From: Coniella vitis
Lineage: Eukaryota; Ascomycota; Sordariomycetes; Diaporthales; Schizoparmaceae
Length of the DNA: 64,000 nucleotides
Assembly (NCBI GenBank): GCA_011317545.1
Contig: WUJK01000001.1
Span: forward strand, 3,577,001 to 3,641,000
Direction of reading: 5' to 3'
Under the pieces are notes generated by a model, which saw only the letters and a program-made list of their open reading frames with translations, had not been told where the DNA came from and searched no databases. The translations under genes were made by a program, and so were the position numbers. Positions 13,251-26,236 of the stretch are shown in pieces. Positions within the stretch are counted from its first letter, which is position 1; each line of letters opens with the position of its first letter.

Positions 13251-15458
13251 TCATGGTTGCGTAGCAGCGACAGCAAGGCTAGTCTTCTTGGCTTCTTGCG
13301 AAGGGGCTCCATAACTGTCGTTGGCCTTGTTTCCGGGCATGAACGATTCTCGAATCGGTGTCCTGGCGTTCGAGTTCATGCTTGCTTGGAAGGCATGGGA
13401 AAAGTCATTTGATGGAGCAATGGGAGCGCTCATTTGAGGCATTGAATATTCTGCCGGTCTTGTTGAGAACCCAGGGGTTCTTGGCAGATTAAAATCAGTA
13501 GGTGCAGTCAGCGGAGCGGTTGGAAAGCTGCTCGTGTATGGAGCAGATGTAACGGAAATTGGTCGGTGGGTTGGGGAGGTCGCAGAGCGAAGAGGCTGCG
13601 GGCCGGAAAACGGGCGCTGTGCGCTCAGGTCAAGCCCAAGGGGCAAGGCGGCCGAGGATGCACGCATGCGAGATCGGTTCTGTTGTGAGTTCAGGAATGA
13701 ATTGGACGAGAAATTTGGATAGCCCATGTGTGTTGGGGATCCTGAGTTTGAGCCTGTATTCATGAATGAGTGAGCGTCTTTAGGCATCCTTGGAGTGTTA
13801 AGATACATACTGGCGTAACTGCTAGGCTCGTAGCTCCCCATCGACGTAGGCTCTCCTGGTTGGTAAATCGAAGCCTGGCGGCCGCTCAACGGTTGAGGGC
13901 TTCCGTTGCCACCATGATAGGCTGTATAGTCAATCGAGTCTCCTTTCCATGACATGCTGGACCGCAGAGGAGATTGGAGACTGTCGGGTCTTGACCTGTT
14001 GAGCGTTTCGCGCAATTGAAGAGGCTGAAGTGGCCGGATTGGTTGCCGTTGGTGAGAGGGGTGTACCGGTAGGTTGGAGTCGAGACCAGTCTGTCGGGTG
14101 AAGGGGTTGGATGTTCTTGGACTCGCACTCAGAGGAGTTAAATGGTTGGAATAGTCGTATCTGTCACCCGACTCATGCGACATGGGTGACAGAAGATCAG
14201 GATTGCTCATAGGAGGCGTGGGTTGGAACGAGACGCCCCCAAATGCTGGGCTGAGTCCGGCAGAGGACATGCTATCCCCGCTCTCAGCTCGCCTCACGTC
14301 GACCACCAATGGGCCTCTCATGAGGTGGTCTGTGTACGATCCAGGACCAAATCCGACAGGCGAACCCATTGGCGTTCCTAGACCGTGTACAGCGCCGTAA
14401 GGGGAGTGTAGCGCCTGAACGTTGTCAAAGTCATCTGGCACCGCTCGCATCTTGATCATGCGTTCCCTGTCATCTGCTGTCAATCGCTTGATCTTGGCTC
14501 GTCTATTTGAGGTGTCGTTAGTTCCCGGTTTGTCCATACAATGAGCCCCATGATTTTTGACGATGACTGTACCTGTTTTGGAACCAGACTTGCACTTGTC
14601 GAGGGCTCAGACCGGGTATTTCTCGCGATAGCCGCTCGCGGTGTGCTGCGTCTGGGTGTGGTTGTTTCGCAAACTCGCTCATGAGGAATCGAGTTTGTTG
14701 GTGTGTAAGTCTGAGCAGCTGTTAGTACAATTTCAATGTGGTTGCGTTTGGCAATTGCTCTACCTAAAGCGTTTCATTTTCCTCCTGGCGGCCGTGCGCT
14801 CAGCAGGCGTCATTTCCTGTGTCCCATCCGTTTCGTCCACTTCGTCGTCGTCAATAACTTCGTCGTCATCTTCTTGCTTGCATGTGGAATCATCGCGTGT
14901 CTGACTGGCAGGCCGCTCCATGTTGTGGCCACTCGTAGTAATCGAGGAGCTCATGGCGTTCGAGTTGCTGGTGGGTCCTGCCGCATGGAACGACTCTTTA
15001 TTTGTGGATTCTCCCGCCTTCTTTGCATACAGTTCTCCTTGATTTTCACCCTGCACAGACATTGGAGACAGCTGCCTTTGAGAGTGAATACCCAAGACAC
15101 TGTCCCCTCGACGCTGGCTCACCGACGGGCTCGGAATGCTGCCTTCTGACTTGGGGTCTATATCCATACCACCAGATTCTGTTGCGCTTCGAGGCTGAGC
15201 ATGTATTCCAATGCTGCTGCTCGAAGTTGGATCATTGCTATTGTTGTTGTTGCTGTTGTAAGATGACTGGCCATAGGGATGGTTCTCTCTGGCAGCATGA
15301 AAAGAGTACTGCTGCCCCTGCCAGTCAGGCTGCGTCGACAACGGCGTATCGTAATGGTGCGACATGCGTGGGTTGGACGCTGGGTAATGGTATAGGGAGT
15401 CGTATTTGCTCATGGGCCAGTGGTTCTGCTCAGAGTCGGGCTTCCTGGAAACCAGCAT
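13251..15458 (-). CDS. Homeodomain transcription factor
   Basis: Nuclear DNA-binding regulator; fungal members such as the Htf1 group control conidiation and development. Exons, in transcript order, are 15458-14764, 14710-14573 and 14502-13251, giving 694 residues. The homeodomain is rebuilt across two small introns (53 and 70 bp): KRFR/LTHQQTRFL at about 228, and helix 3 QVQVWFQNRRAKIKR at about 270-284, with the diagnostic WFQNR motif split by an intron inside the codon of its last arginine. Upstream lies a poly-Asn/Ser region and an acidic block (EDDDEVIDDDEVDETDG) right before the domain. Downstream is about 400 residues of Ser/Pro/Asn-rich disordered sequence. The start at 15458 is the first in-frame ATG; another at 15413 (MSKYDSLYHY) may be the real one. 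Family call is firm; orthology to Htf1 is an inference. About 16 kb without genes lies upstream. Confidence 0.93.
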
Positions 15459-18400
15459 TTGGAAGGAGCCTCGTGGTAGGGTGTGAATCAAGGTAGGGAA
15501 CAAATCAAACTACACTGTGCAGTGTGAAGGCCGAACAGTCGGACTGTTGAGAGAGTGTTGTTGTAATGGACAGAAATGGAGAACGAAAGTTGTGTGAATG
15601 AGGCTTCGCGTAACAGAGCTCGCGGTCGCCACAGGGGGGCTTAGCACTCCGAGGGACAGTTTTGGCAACAGATCAATCGATCGTGAGTCGACGTTTTCAA
15701 AATGGTAGTCCAACGGTCTTTATTCCAGAGTAGGCTTCTTGCGCGGCAAGTGTGCAAATAATAGAAGAGTTCGACTCCTCTGGTGTAGAACAAATTGTTG
15801 GTGGGCAGTATCAACTGGGCGACTGCTATCATCAAGCGTGCATCAGGCTCGAGAAGAGGACAGAGCTTGCCGGTGCCAGACTCCACAGAACAAATTGACA
15901 GCACAACAAACGATCAGGCTCGAATGCCTGGAGAAAACATGAGACGAGGCCTGCTGTTGGTTGAGAGAATGATTGGGAGTGAGACGGGGGCTCGGAATAG
16001 CCAGAGTCTTCGAATGCAATGGCCAGCAGCAAGGTGGGTTGGATGTAAGCTCGCCGTCGAGGTGTGGCTTGGAGGTAACTGATCTCAGACCAGACTTGGG
16101 TAATGTCGGGGGCAAGATCTGTGTCGACGGTGATGAGGGCTGGACCGCGAGGCGTATGTATATAAGTTGAGATATTGAAATGATGGAGCCGGTGGGGTTG
16201 GCTAATTCTCAACAAGGTTGTCCTGGGAATGATGAATCCCCAGTCTGCATAGAGTCTAGAAATAGCCGTAGGTGCAACAAGGTTGGTCCCTATGGAGGAG
16301 AGGAGCCCTTTGGATTATAAGACAGGTGGGACCGAGAGGTGCGGCGCGGTACATATCACCGCTAGAAAGACATGTCAGGGCAGGGCCGGCAGAGCAAGTG
16401 GACAGGGCCTGCACGGAATACTCTATGGGCATTCAACGTCCAAGCTTTCCATGGGCCACATCCAGGTACAAAGTACCTGGTACCTGGATCCAGGTCCAAA
16501 TTATCTGGGTTACGGCAAAACCTTGGCTGGAGTCGAGCAGTTCGAGAGGGGATCGAACAGACAAGGCAGCGGCAATCTGGCCGGCTGTTCTGCACGCAAT
16601 TTGGGAGCCCCTCTGTCATGTCAGGTCCTGTTCATAAGCTGGGCGCCGAGTCGGTACCATTCTCTAACCCGTCGAGGGCTGTGGACCCTGGCCGAGAAGG
16701 CGCCTTGGTCGAATATCTGTCGGCTGAATGGCTAATGCCTCCAACGCTGCGTGGCCCGCACCATCAAGACAGCGGATGCTCGTGGGCGGCCACTCTGGCG
16801 TCGAGATGAGAAACAGAGCTTGACGAGCTATTGAAAACTGGTGAAGACGATTGTCAAGAACACTGCAAGCTCAGGTGGACACGTCAAGGCGAACCAGGCA
16901 TGGCTAGGTGATGGCTGGATGGGGCATGTACTCAGGCTCGAGCCCAAGCAAAACGCAGCAACCGGGACTCTCCTCGAAGAATAGATCAGCAATGCGTCTT
17001 GGACATGAGCATAAAAATCCTATTGCCTGCTCCCTGCCTGCCTGCCTGCCTGCTTGCTGGATGGCACGAGGAAGACCAAGCCGAGGCGACAGGGAGAGGG
17101 AGCCAGTGATACCTATGCTGTCTGACTGTGAAGCGTTCCGGCGGCCACAGGCTGGGCAAAAGCATCGCGGCTGCAACGGACGCGAGCCTGACCGTTGTCA
17201 AGACCGGGCTTGACTTGGACGTACACCAATCCAGCCCAGCTGGACTGGACTGCTATGTAGATTGGACCGGGCTGGACGGGACTGGGAGCGCGAGTGAGGC
17301 CGGGGAGGGGTGTGAGTAGTTGTTGCAGGCCGCATACTTTTTTTTTGCTCACAGAGCAGGGTTCGCTCTCGGGAAGGAGATGAGATGGGTCAGAAGCATG
17401 CTTGGCCAAGCCCTCTGATACTGTGTGGACCGCACATACTACTATGTACTATGTAGTATGGTAGTCGCTGTACCATGTAGTCAGACGCAGACGCAGGCGC
17501 AGGTGGGGCCTTGTGGGGTAGGCCGCATTGCATCTCGTCGCGAAACCTCGTTGGGGCAGCTTGGTGCCAGGGGGTGAAGACTGGGTCCAGGGTGCTGGTG
17601 TTGTTGTCGATGCTGTGGTGGTGGTGTTGAACGCTGTAACTGGACCATGCTGGCGGCACACAGCAGCATGCCAGAGCCCCCCTGGATGCCAGCAGGGGTC
17701 CAGCATGCGGGAGCTGGAGACACGGCCGGGGCATATTGCCGGGGTCAGCCCGTCGATGGGGGCTGCAGTGATTACATAACAAGCTACGCAAATACCCCAA
17801 GTACATAGCCACTAGGTATGACATGTACCTTAGGTAGAAGCATATTACATCGTACATCGTCTCCAGCCACGCACAGAATAGGTATGCTACGCGCCAGTAT
17901 TCGGATAATACTTGCTTGAGAAGAAGAGGGGGAGGGGGTGAAGGACGGGGCGGGGAGCGTTGGAAATTGTCGGCCGTCATTTTGTAATGTCGTTGTACTT
18001 ATGTACTATGTAATTGTCACATCCTTGTGGTTGGAACGGATGTGCGCCCCTGACTATGTATACTGTGGGAGGGGGAATGCGGCTTTTAATCCTCTCGCCG
18101 CAGACTACAAACTACATAGTACTGTGCTCGACTGCGCTTTACTTTTGCTCAGGAAGGCCTGGCCGGCCGACTGGCGGGCTGGCTGGACCCTACTTTGCCC
18201 CTGAGGTCAACAGCAAGCTTGTTCGGAGCCATCTCATGTAGCCAGTCGGTGAGTGTCCTCTACATTGAATTCACCGTACTTACGTACCAGGTACTCTCTG
18301 GTTTGAACAAGACCCGTTGCGCATCTGCTGTTGCTCTTTTCGTCTTCTCGACGTCTTGTGCTTTTATGTGTTGTACATAGGATACTAGTGTCTTGTGTGT

Positions 18401-20199
18401 GTCTATATACGATCATATATCAAGATCGAGAGCACCGCGTTTCAGGCGCCGGCGCCCACGGCGAGGACGGGACGAAGCTGACGGCATCTGCCGAGATCGA
18501 CCCAACCCAGATATACATATGATGGCAACAACCGAAGCGCCGTGGATGTTCGCCCCGTGCTTGCTATACTCGACTACTCTATAGGCCTCGCTTTGCAGTG
18601 TGACTCTGCTTTACTGCGTTGCGCATGCATGTCGATACCGTGGCGTCGATGTGGACAAGCGGTAGCACCACAGCGGGACTGTCGAGCGAGATCGTTCCGA
18701 AGGGTCCGCAAGTCTGTCGCCCACATTCACAGCATCACAGGTGCACAGCAAAAGAACATGTTGACATGCATGAACGAGCTATGCCATAAAGAGAGGAGAG
18801 AGGAGGGGGGCAATGAGAGGACGTGCCACATTACCGTCCCACTATCGCAAAAAGCCATCAGCGACTTGACAGGTGTACGTAGTAGCGATTTGTCGTCGCT
18901 TCAAGGCCATCGACTGCTCAGAGAAGGGGACATGCTTATCGCATGGAAACTATGTTAGCTCAAGGCTTGGACTCTTCCGCGCTGCCAAGTCCCAAAGAGA
19001 CTGCCTAGCGAGGCTGACATCTGAGGAGACGACAAGCTCTTCTAGATTCACCGAACTTGTGCCCGCAGGACTCACGAGGGTCTTGAAACCGGAGTATACT
19101 ATGTAGAGGAGGCCAGATAGTGTCCACCAATGCCACCTTGCCATGTATGCCGACAGGGTGCTGACATCGTTGAGAGCGCGCCAGCTGCGCTTTCATACGC
19201 TTCCGTCCACATTCCGGCAGTGCATGGCTGACATGCCTTTGTTCCCAGGAAGAGGCATGATGATCCTTCCGCGTTCTTGCATGTGTGATGGATGGCTGGC
19301 GCAGATTCCATCATGTACGCAGTATACGAAAAGAATCCCCATTGACGGCAACAAGCTGCGTTAATATACACAACAAGCTTCGAGAAAGTCTGAAAGTAAA
19401 AGCACCACTTATGCATAAGATAGCGATGCAAGACTAGGGAAGATCCAGAGACTTGTTCTTCTCCTTCCGGATGAGTACATAGTAAGCTCCCTCTGGTCTG
19501 TGCTCGGCCCTAGGGCTCCACATCCAGGCAAGCCCAATGCAGGGCCCGCCCTTTCCTTCGCTTGCACTCGAAGCCTTCGTCGGCAGACTTAGCGTCCCCC
19601 TCCCTGCCGTTTCATCAGGGGTCTGCGTTGCGAGCGCTTTGAGCGCCCAAACCCACAGACATCTCGCTCTTTCCCCTGTCTACTGTACGTAGTAAGTACA
19701 TGATATCTTCCTGATCGTCTTTCTGTTCCCCCTTCGTTCCACCCACAGCACGGTGCATATCTCGTCACGCCTGTTTCGATGTGCGTGTGTATGTTCAATA
19801 TGCTGATCGGATCACTGATGGAACCGCGAGCTGGCAACGCTACCACGTGCTGCGCGAGCACACATGCCTTGAATGAACGCAACATGGTGGGTACCGGATA
19901 CGTACTCGTCCTCGCGGTTCGTGGCGGAACAGGATGACGCCTACCATTGTACCAGCCCTGACCCCCGTCCGCGACCATCGCGCACCAAATCAGGACAAGG
20001 CTCAGCAAACCTTGACACCGTACAGTGTACGGTCAAACAGCCCAGAGAAGCCTGCGCCAGCCTGTTTGCAAGCGGGGAAATCAGCCCATTCCCCATACTG
20101 ACAGCACCGCAGTCGCCGGCGTGATCTTGCGCCTCGAGTCCCCCCGGCTGGATCTTGCAAACCCGTCCCAAATAACTCGGAGGCAAGAGCCCAGCTTTC
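15459..20199. other. Gene desert, proximal part upstream of homeodomain gene
   Basis: Probable promoter and leader of the minus-strand homeodomain gene, then non-coding sequence. It contains a perfect 8-bp inverted repeat with a 3-nt loop (16462-16469 / 16473-16480, CCAGGTAC/GTACCTGG), a short TGCC tract at about 17035-17053, and six exact copies of the TACATAGTA family (17440, 17447, 18004, 18113, 19097, 19476). Open frames are short, overlap on all frames and show no domain. Confidence 0.55.
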
Positions 20200-20235
20200 T
20201 ACATAGTAGCTTGCAGGCTTTGCTGCCGACAGCAG

Positions 20236-20236
20236 C

Positions 20237-20274
<38 letters not shown>
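20236..20274. repeat. (CAA)13 microsatellite
   Basis: Thirteen perfect CAA units in the gene desert. It could encode poly-Gln, poly-Asn or poly-Thr in some frame, but no surrounding coding context was found. Confidence 0.9.
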
Positions 20275-20275
<1 letters not shown>

Positions 20276-22230
20276 ACATTGGGAGGAGGCTGCCACTCAG
20301 CGAGCCAGGCACTGGTTCGAAATGGAGCCCGAACAGCGCGTAGTAACGAGGTTGATGTTATTCTGTACTACGTACGGGCCGCCAGCCTTTACCATGTACT
20401 CGCAGACGCGCCCCTCTGACGACAAGCCCCCTTGAACAACCCCCAGGACTGACGACGCAAAAAGCCATCGGCATATTTTAATAAAGAGTTCCCAACTGTA
20501 TGGTTTGGCTTTGCAGAGATCCGACTGGCTCACGCTGCCTGCGTCGCCAAGGGTCGAGGGGCTGGTTAGGGCTCGACACAGTGAGCAAGCTCGCTCTCCT
20601 ATTCCTTGATGAGTGAAATTCCGGTCGCCATCTTTTTCACTGGGCAGTCACTGGTCAAGCATCTTTAATTCAGGAGTGGCCCGCCCCCCACCTGCCGGGT
20701 CTTGTCAGGCACGAGCGCGTCATCCTTGGAAAGGATCCCACGATCTTGTTGATCCTTTTGCACCCACCCTACAGACCCCGAGCGTTTCGGTAATTGGCTG
20801 AAGCGCATGCCGCCAAATCACTACCGAATGCTACCATAGTACATACGCTCCGACGACTGGGTCTTGCTTGAGAGGGTTTGCCCTCAGCCTTACGGTACAT
20901 CAAAAGATCGTACCATGCAAGGCAAGAGGCTTTTGTGCCGGCGACCTCTCCGCTGAATTTCTCAATTATTCTTTTCTTTCTCCCCAAGCCTAAGCTCAGC
21001 ATGAGCCCAACTTCCTGTTGTAGCCCATGCAGGTGTGATCAAAGGCCCTTCACTTCCGAAGAAATTCGACTGCAACCAATGATCCCAGCAAGGTTGAATG
21101 TTCATCCTGCAACCGCGTTGCAAATTTCCGTGATGCAAAGTCGATTGGTTACCTCCCCAGAATCCAAGTTTGGAGAGGCGCGGCATCACCACGCAACCGG
21201 TATTTCCGCAACTTGATATGCTAATCTCGCTCTGTGAAGCTTGACGTGGATGCTGAGAAATCACATTGCTGATGTTCCGCAATCAACCACTCGACATTAG
21301 ACTTTGATAAGCTAGCTTAAATCCACGATTCACAACCCCAGATTTTCCCAGTCTTTGGTTGCATCGCGTCGCTTCGAGCATGGAGTCCTGCTGATTGAGC
21401 CCCTGAAAAATCACTCTCCACACATCGGCCGACGTTTGAGAGATGAGCAGACATGGGTGTCAAGACAACCTCACCAATGATACGTCATGCTGCTGTCACG
21501 TCAACAACCACGTGCGGTACTATGGTATTACTATAGTACTTCTACTGCAACGCGTGAACGGCCTCGATAGCCTCTGTGGCCAGGCTAGTCAGTTTGTGCT
21601 ACTGACAATGTGTCGGTAATTGGTTTCCATGAACTGCCATGAGCCGCAAATTCTGCTGTTGACTATCAGGCATTGAATTGCCTAGGTACTTGCGCGCCAT
21701 TAGGCAATGCCGCACCCGTTTCACATTCCACGTGCCGTCCTTTAATGCATACTGGCTCCGCGGCTCGATGCCTGATTCACTCGCCGTTACGAGACAGTAG
21801 GTGCATCACATTGCTTCCAGACACCAATCTGAAAAATGGCACGTTATGCATTGGCAGCTTGCCGCGTCTCTCCCAGGTATCCAAGTTCCTCGTTTTCATG
21901 GGTGGCCCTAACTGCGAACAGTCTGTCAGCCATGCTTGACGAAGAGTTGCAAAGAGTCGGCTGAAAGCCACATGTTGACCTGCTGACACTGATGCCCTCC
22001 CCATTGACCATGTATTGAGATCAGCCTGCGTCTCTCGTCTCCACAACCTGCCGGCTACCCACATCAAAGCATACAATAGTACAGGAGATGTTGCTTTCAC
22101 GCTGATGGCTGAAGGCATGCTATGTACTTGGAGCCATTTGAGAGCCTCGCATAGTCTTTGCCTGATATTGGCCCTTGAGTTTTGACTACATATATGCAAT
22201 TCGCACATTTGTACATCCAGTACAAGAACC

Positions 22231-22246
22231 CACACACACACACACA
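22231..22246. repeat. (CA)8 microsatellite
   Basis: Short perfect CA array in the gene desert. Confidence 0.85.
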
Positions 22247-22706
22247 CCAACCGCAACGCCATGCAGTCAGGCAAGCGTATGCGAGGCTATGCCTACAATG
22301 ACTTCCTCATGAGACATGACACGTACGGAACATTCCGCAGTGACTGAGATCCGGCCCGCGCCTCTTCCTGCTCCGGCTCGGAATCGAATCACCGCCACAT
22401 TGTCCGCATGGCACTGGCAGTAAACCCCCCTTCCCCCGCGAGACACCAAAAAGAAGGAATTACTTCAAGTTGTACAGGCTGGGCCAAAGGACATCTCGCA
22501 CATTTGCCCAGAAATACAAGGGCGTGCGTGTGCCAGGCCTGGGAGTGCAACACGACCTCTAGTAGAGGGCCGACCTGAGAAATAAGGGGTACACCGATTC
22601 GGGTCGCACCAAGAAGCAAGTGTCCGTCTTGTGCTAGATGACGAGAGAGAGAGAGAGTCGAGTGCCACCACAAAGCACTTGTGTCCATCATGATAATATT
22701 CTATTA

Positions 22707-22722
22707 TACTATGTACATAGTA
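22707..22722. repeat. Perfect 16-bp palindrome of two overlapping 9-mers
   Basis: Reads TACTATGTACATAGTA, a perfect palindrome formed by TACTATGTA and TACATAGTA sharing two bases. The surrounding bases (CTATTA before, ATAG after) partly extend the symmetry. Confidence 0.9.
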
Positions 22723-25700
22723 ATAGAAGTATTACCAGACGTGACCCCACCCTCCCTTGCAACCCCACCAACGGGATGGAAGGCGAGGGCGATGCTGCCA
22801 TCCCCCCTTGTACATAGTATGAGTGGTCTTTGCAGCTTTTGTTCTGCATGTACCATACATAGTACACGACCACCGCGTGGCTTGACGCTGCCGCTGTTAC
22901 ATTTTTAGTCGCGTGTCGTTGCTTTTTCCCTTATGCACTACCAAACGAACGACTCAGCCTTGGTATCTCGATAACCGGGCGGGTTTGACGCACGTTGCTT
23001 GTCCCACCCTTTCAATAGTGTGGATGCTGTGTGCCGCACAAGTCGCTGTGCCTAAGTACTCCGAGGGACTACAGTGCCTGGAAGCAACATCCTCCCTGCA
23101 TACCGGATATGTAATCCATCTCTCCACGGGTTTTCTTTTTGATTGATTTGCAAATGGTCCAGTACACATCAAGTGTTACTGAATAGTCCGCTGAAGCGAG
23201 ATAGATCCACACCCGGGAATCTCGGCCGGAGCTAGATTAAAGGACCTGTAACAGTGTCTGAACGCGCTTTTGCCCATTTGGAATCGTATTTCTTTCGGGC
23301 GTCGATCGTCGGCCCACGTCCCACGAACCCATTGGCCGCTCTTTTGGGAATTCTCCCTTGTTTGCAGGCACCTTTACCTTTCTTGTTTCTTGAGAATCTA
23401 CAAACCAACAAAATCACAAAAGATAGGTGTTTTGTACTGTATATATGAACACTCCCACAGAGGGAATGGTATACACATGTGATCATTTGCAAGAGAGTAA
23501 TCATCTATAGGATGCAAGCACGAACCAGCAATGCAGGCAATACTATGTAGGCGATGCCGGGGCCTCCATGCCATGCGCAACAGAGGATCCTCGTGGCCAT
23601 ACAGAGTATAGTGAGTAGCAGGAAGTCCGACTTCTCCTCTTGCTGTTGAAAACATTCCTATTTCCTTTGGCATTGCCGCCCCATCGGCGCAGGCTAATCA
23701 GATACGAAACGCTCGAGAGTGGAATTGTTACGGCATCGCCAAACTAGAGTAGGTATACATAGTACAGGCGCATCGGACCCGCCGCCGCCGCTGTTTACGG
23801 CCGAAACACGGCGCTGAAGAAAGCTGCAAACACCTTTAAACGAATACAAAGTAGACAGACTGAGGTGATGGTTGGTGCCACATGGGATGATTATAGATGA
23901 TTATACATCTCTAGTATGCCAGTCGAGAGACAGAGTCGCCCACCGGGACGACGCCCCTCCCATGGGTGTACCCGAGACCTACCTCGCAGCATTCAGCCCT
24001 CGTACGATGGACGACGAGGACCAAACAGAGAGAGGCTAAACAAGCTTCCAGGACAGCACACGAACGAACGAGGGTGGCCCTTGAAGAGGGCTCCATATTC
24101 ATGTTTCCTCATCACAACCTCCCAAAAGGATTGGTACATGTACTCAGGTATTTCACACCATCTTCTGCAGAATGCGTGCCCTTCAGGCAGGGCTGCGTGT
24201 GTGTTTACGTGGTAGATCCAAAATGCACAGTGCATGTAGAGAAGAGAGGGCCGAAGCCGACGGCGATTAGCCTGGGGAGTGGATGGCCGTGCCTGAGGAT
24301 CGATGAGAATGAAATGAGAGTGACGTTTTGCGATTTTGGCGAGGAGAAGGGTTTTAATTTGCTTGACCAGGCTCTTGTTGTCGAAAGGGGACGAGATTGA
24401 TGAAAAAAGAGAAATGGAAGAGGCCGGTCTGGCCCTGTGGCTGCCGTCCCGCAGCAGGCACCCCAGATAATAGTCCTATGTGCATCGTAATGTACCGAAA
24501 GACAACTCATCGTCTCCTTTCCCGATGTTGACTGGCCCACTGCACCGGGAGATACCTAGTTGAGTGGGGGTGATTTGACTCCCGCGCATCGCATCATTGC
24601 TTTTTCTTCTGCGATGACATATGGTACGCAATGGGTGTCGTACATAGTACCTTATAATATTATGTAGAAGGCGCGTTCGCTTGCGCAACTGTGCATAGTG
24701 ACTGCCTCTTGCTGAGCTGTTACCTACTATGTAGTTCAATTTGTAGCACTTGGCGCGGGCTGCCACACCTTCCTTCCCGGAATCACAAATTCACCACGAG
24801 AAAGAGCACCCCCACCCTAGCCCAGAACGAGTCTAGTGCGGCTCGCTCGCAAAAGGCGGAAACTCGGTTTCACCAAGTAGCCAGGCATGGCAGGCGAGGT
24901 TGCTTGGCCCCATTGCAACTGCCACTCGTTTGGATATCATAGCACATACATACATAGTAGTACTTACGTGTGTGCATCGCCTGCGAGCCCCACACCTTGG
25001 CTGTCCCATATAATTCATGCACCGATCGCGGGACTGGGATACTACATGGTATGTACTGTGCGTGGACCTGCAGAGGCAGCAGCAACGGCTGAGTCAGCAG
25101 TCCGCCGCCCGTGCCCGACCGACATCAGCTGGAGCCCGAGTGGTGGACATTCTGCCTCTGCTCTCCACATGCAAGCCTCGCCATCATCGGCCAGCCCAGG
25201 ACGGGGGTTGCTCGCACAAGCAGTCGCAGTCGCAGTACCAGCCGCTCGAGAGGCGGCCTTGTAGCCCAAGGGTCATTCGTGCGCTACTGGACAGAGGGTG
25301 GACACGCGTGCGTGCCAGAGTGGTGTCCCATTCTTGGCGGCATTGATTGTCTACTGTCTCGAACTTCAGCCGGCCGCGCCAATGGCATCGCAGCCTCACG
25401 CATGACAGCAGACCACCAGCCAAAGCTTGATGCTATCTTTGGAAGATACGCTTTCTTTTTCCCTTCACGTCGACAAGGCCGGAGACAGCCGCCATCACCG
25501 CGCGATCCCACCCACCGGATCAACTGCTCGCTGTTTGAAACGTCTCGTGTCATCTGTGGTCTATTCGTTCACGGCGTGGGTTGGGCGCAACGGCCGGACT
25601 ATAGAGATGAGAGATTGGGCTCGCAAACTGTCCCTTGTTGGCATACTGTCTAAACACTGGGTGCGCACACTGGGTCCTTTGGCGGTATTTCTGCCTGGGC

Positions 25701-26201
25701 AAGCCCATTTACACGGCTGCGTTTCGCAAATCTCTGTGCGAACGGAGGACAGGCTTTGCCTGACAAGGCGCGCAAGCAGCGTTGGCAAGCCAAGTCAACC
25801 GCACCAGGATACCGCTCTGTTGAGTCTCGTCACATCACTCATTGTCCTAGAGCTGTTCACACCCTGTATACTGTGCACGGAAACTGGATGTGTGCTACGC
25901 AGGTAGTGGTTCACATGCTCCGCTCAACATGGTATTCCGCAAAATCTAGAGCACGCATCAAGGCCGCTCCCATGGTCCTTTTCTTGTTTGATTTTGCTTT
26001 TCGTGACGGCGCAATTGGACAAAGGAATATTCGATTCACCAAACTTACATACAAGAGCTGCGCCCTATTACTATGTAGGTGCTGGGCTCACAGAGCTTCT
26101 TTGGAAGCTACATGCATCGCAGAACTCTGAGACGAACAGGATTTGAGCGAGTGGACCTCGATTAAAAGGTCCAGAGAGGCAGTCTCGCAGAATAGCAGTC
26201 C

Positions 26202-26236
26202 TACATAGTAATCGGATCGGATCCGACTACTATGTA
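26202..26236. repeat. 35-bp near-perfect palindrome ending in the 9-mer
   Basis: The left arm, TACATAGTA followed by ATCGGATC, pairs with a right arm GGATCCGAC followed by TACTATGTA. There is one central mismatch and one arm mismatch (A versus G after the 9-mer). The arms extend well past the 9-mer, which suggests either a dimeric protein-binding site or a tiny inverted-repeat element. Confidence 0.85.

Noticed and set aside
15700..15790. tRNA-like B-box (GAGTTCGACTCCTC)
   Set aside because: No matching A-box at the right distance and no acceptor or anticodon stem could be folded by eye.
21777..22274. 165-codon minus-strand open frame
   Set aside because: Contains a CA-repeat-derived Cys/Val stretch and no recognisable motif; length is within chance for this composition.
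23966..24400. 144-codon open frame in the desert with a protein-like second half
   Set aside because: No domain, no signal peptide and no plausible exon partners; the opposite strand is equally open. Kept as non-coding unless homologs or transcripts are found.
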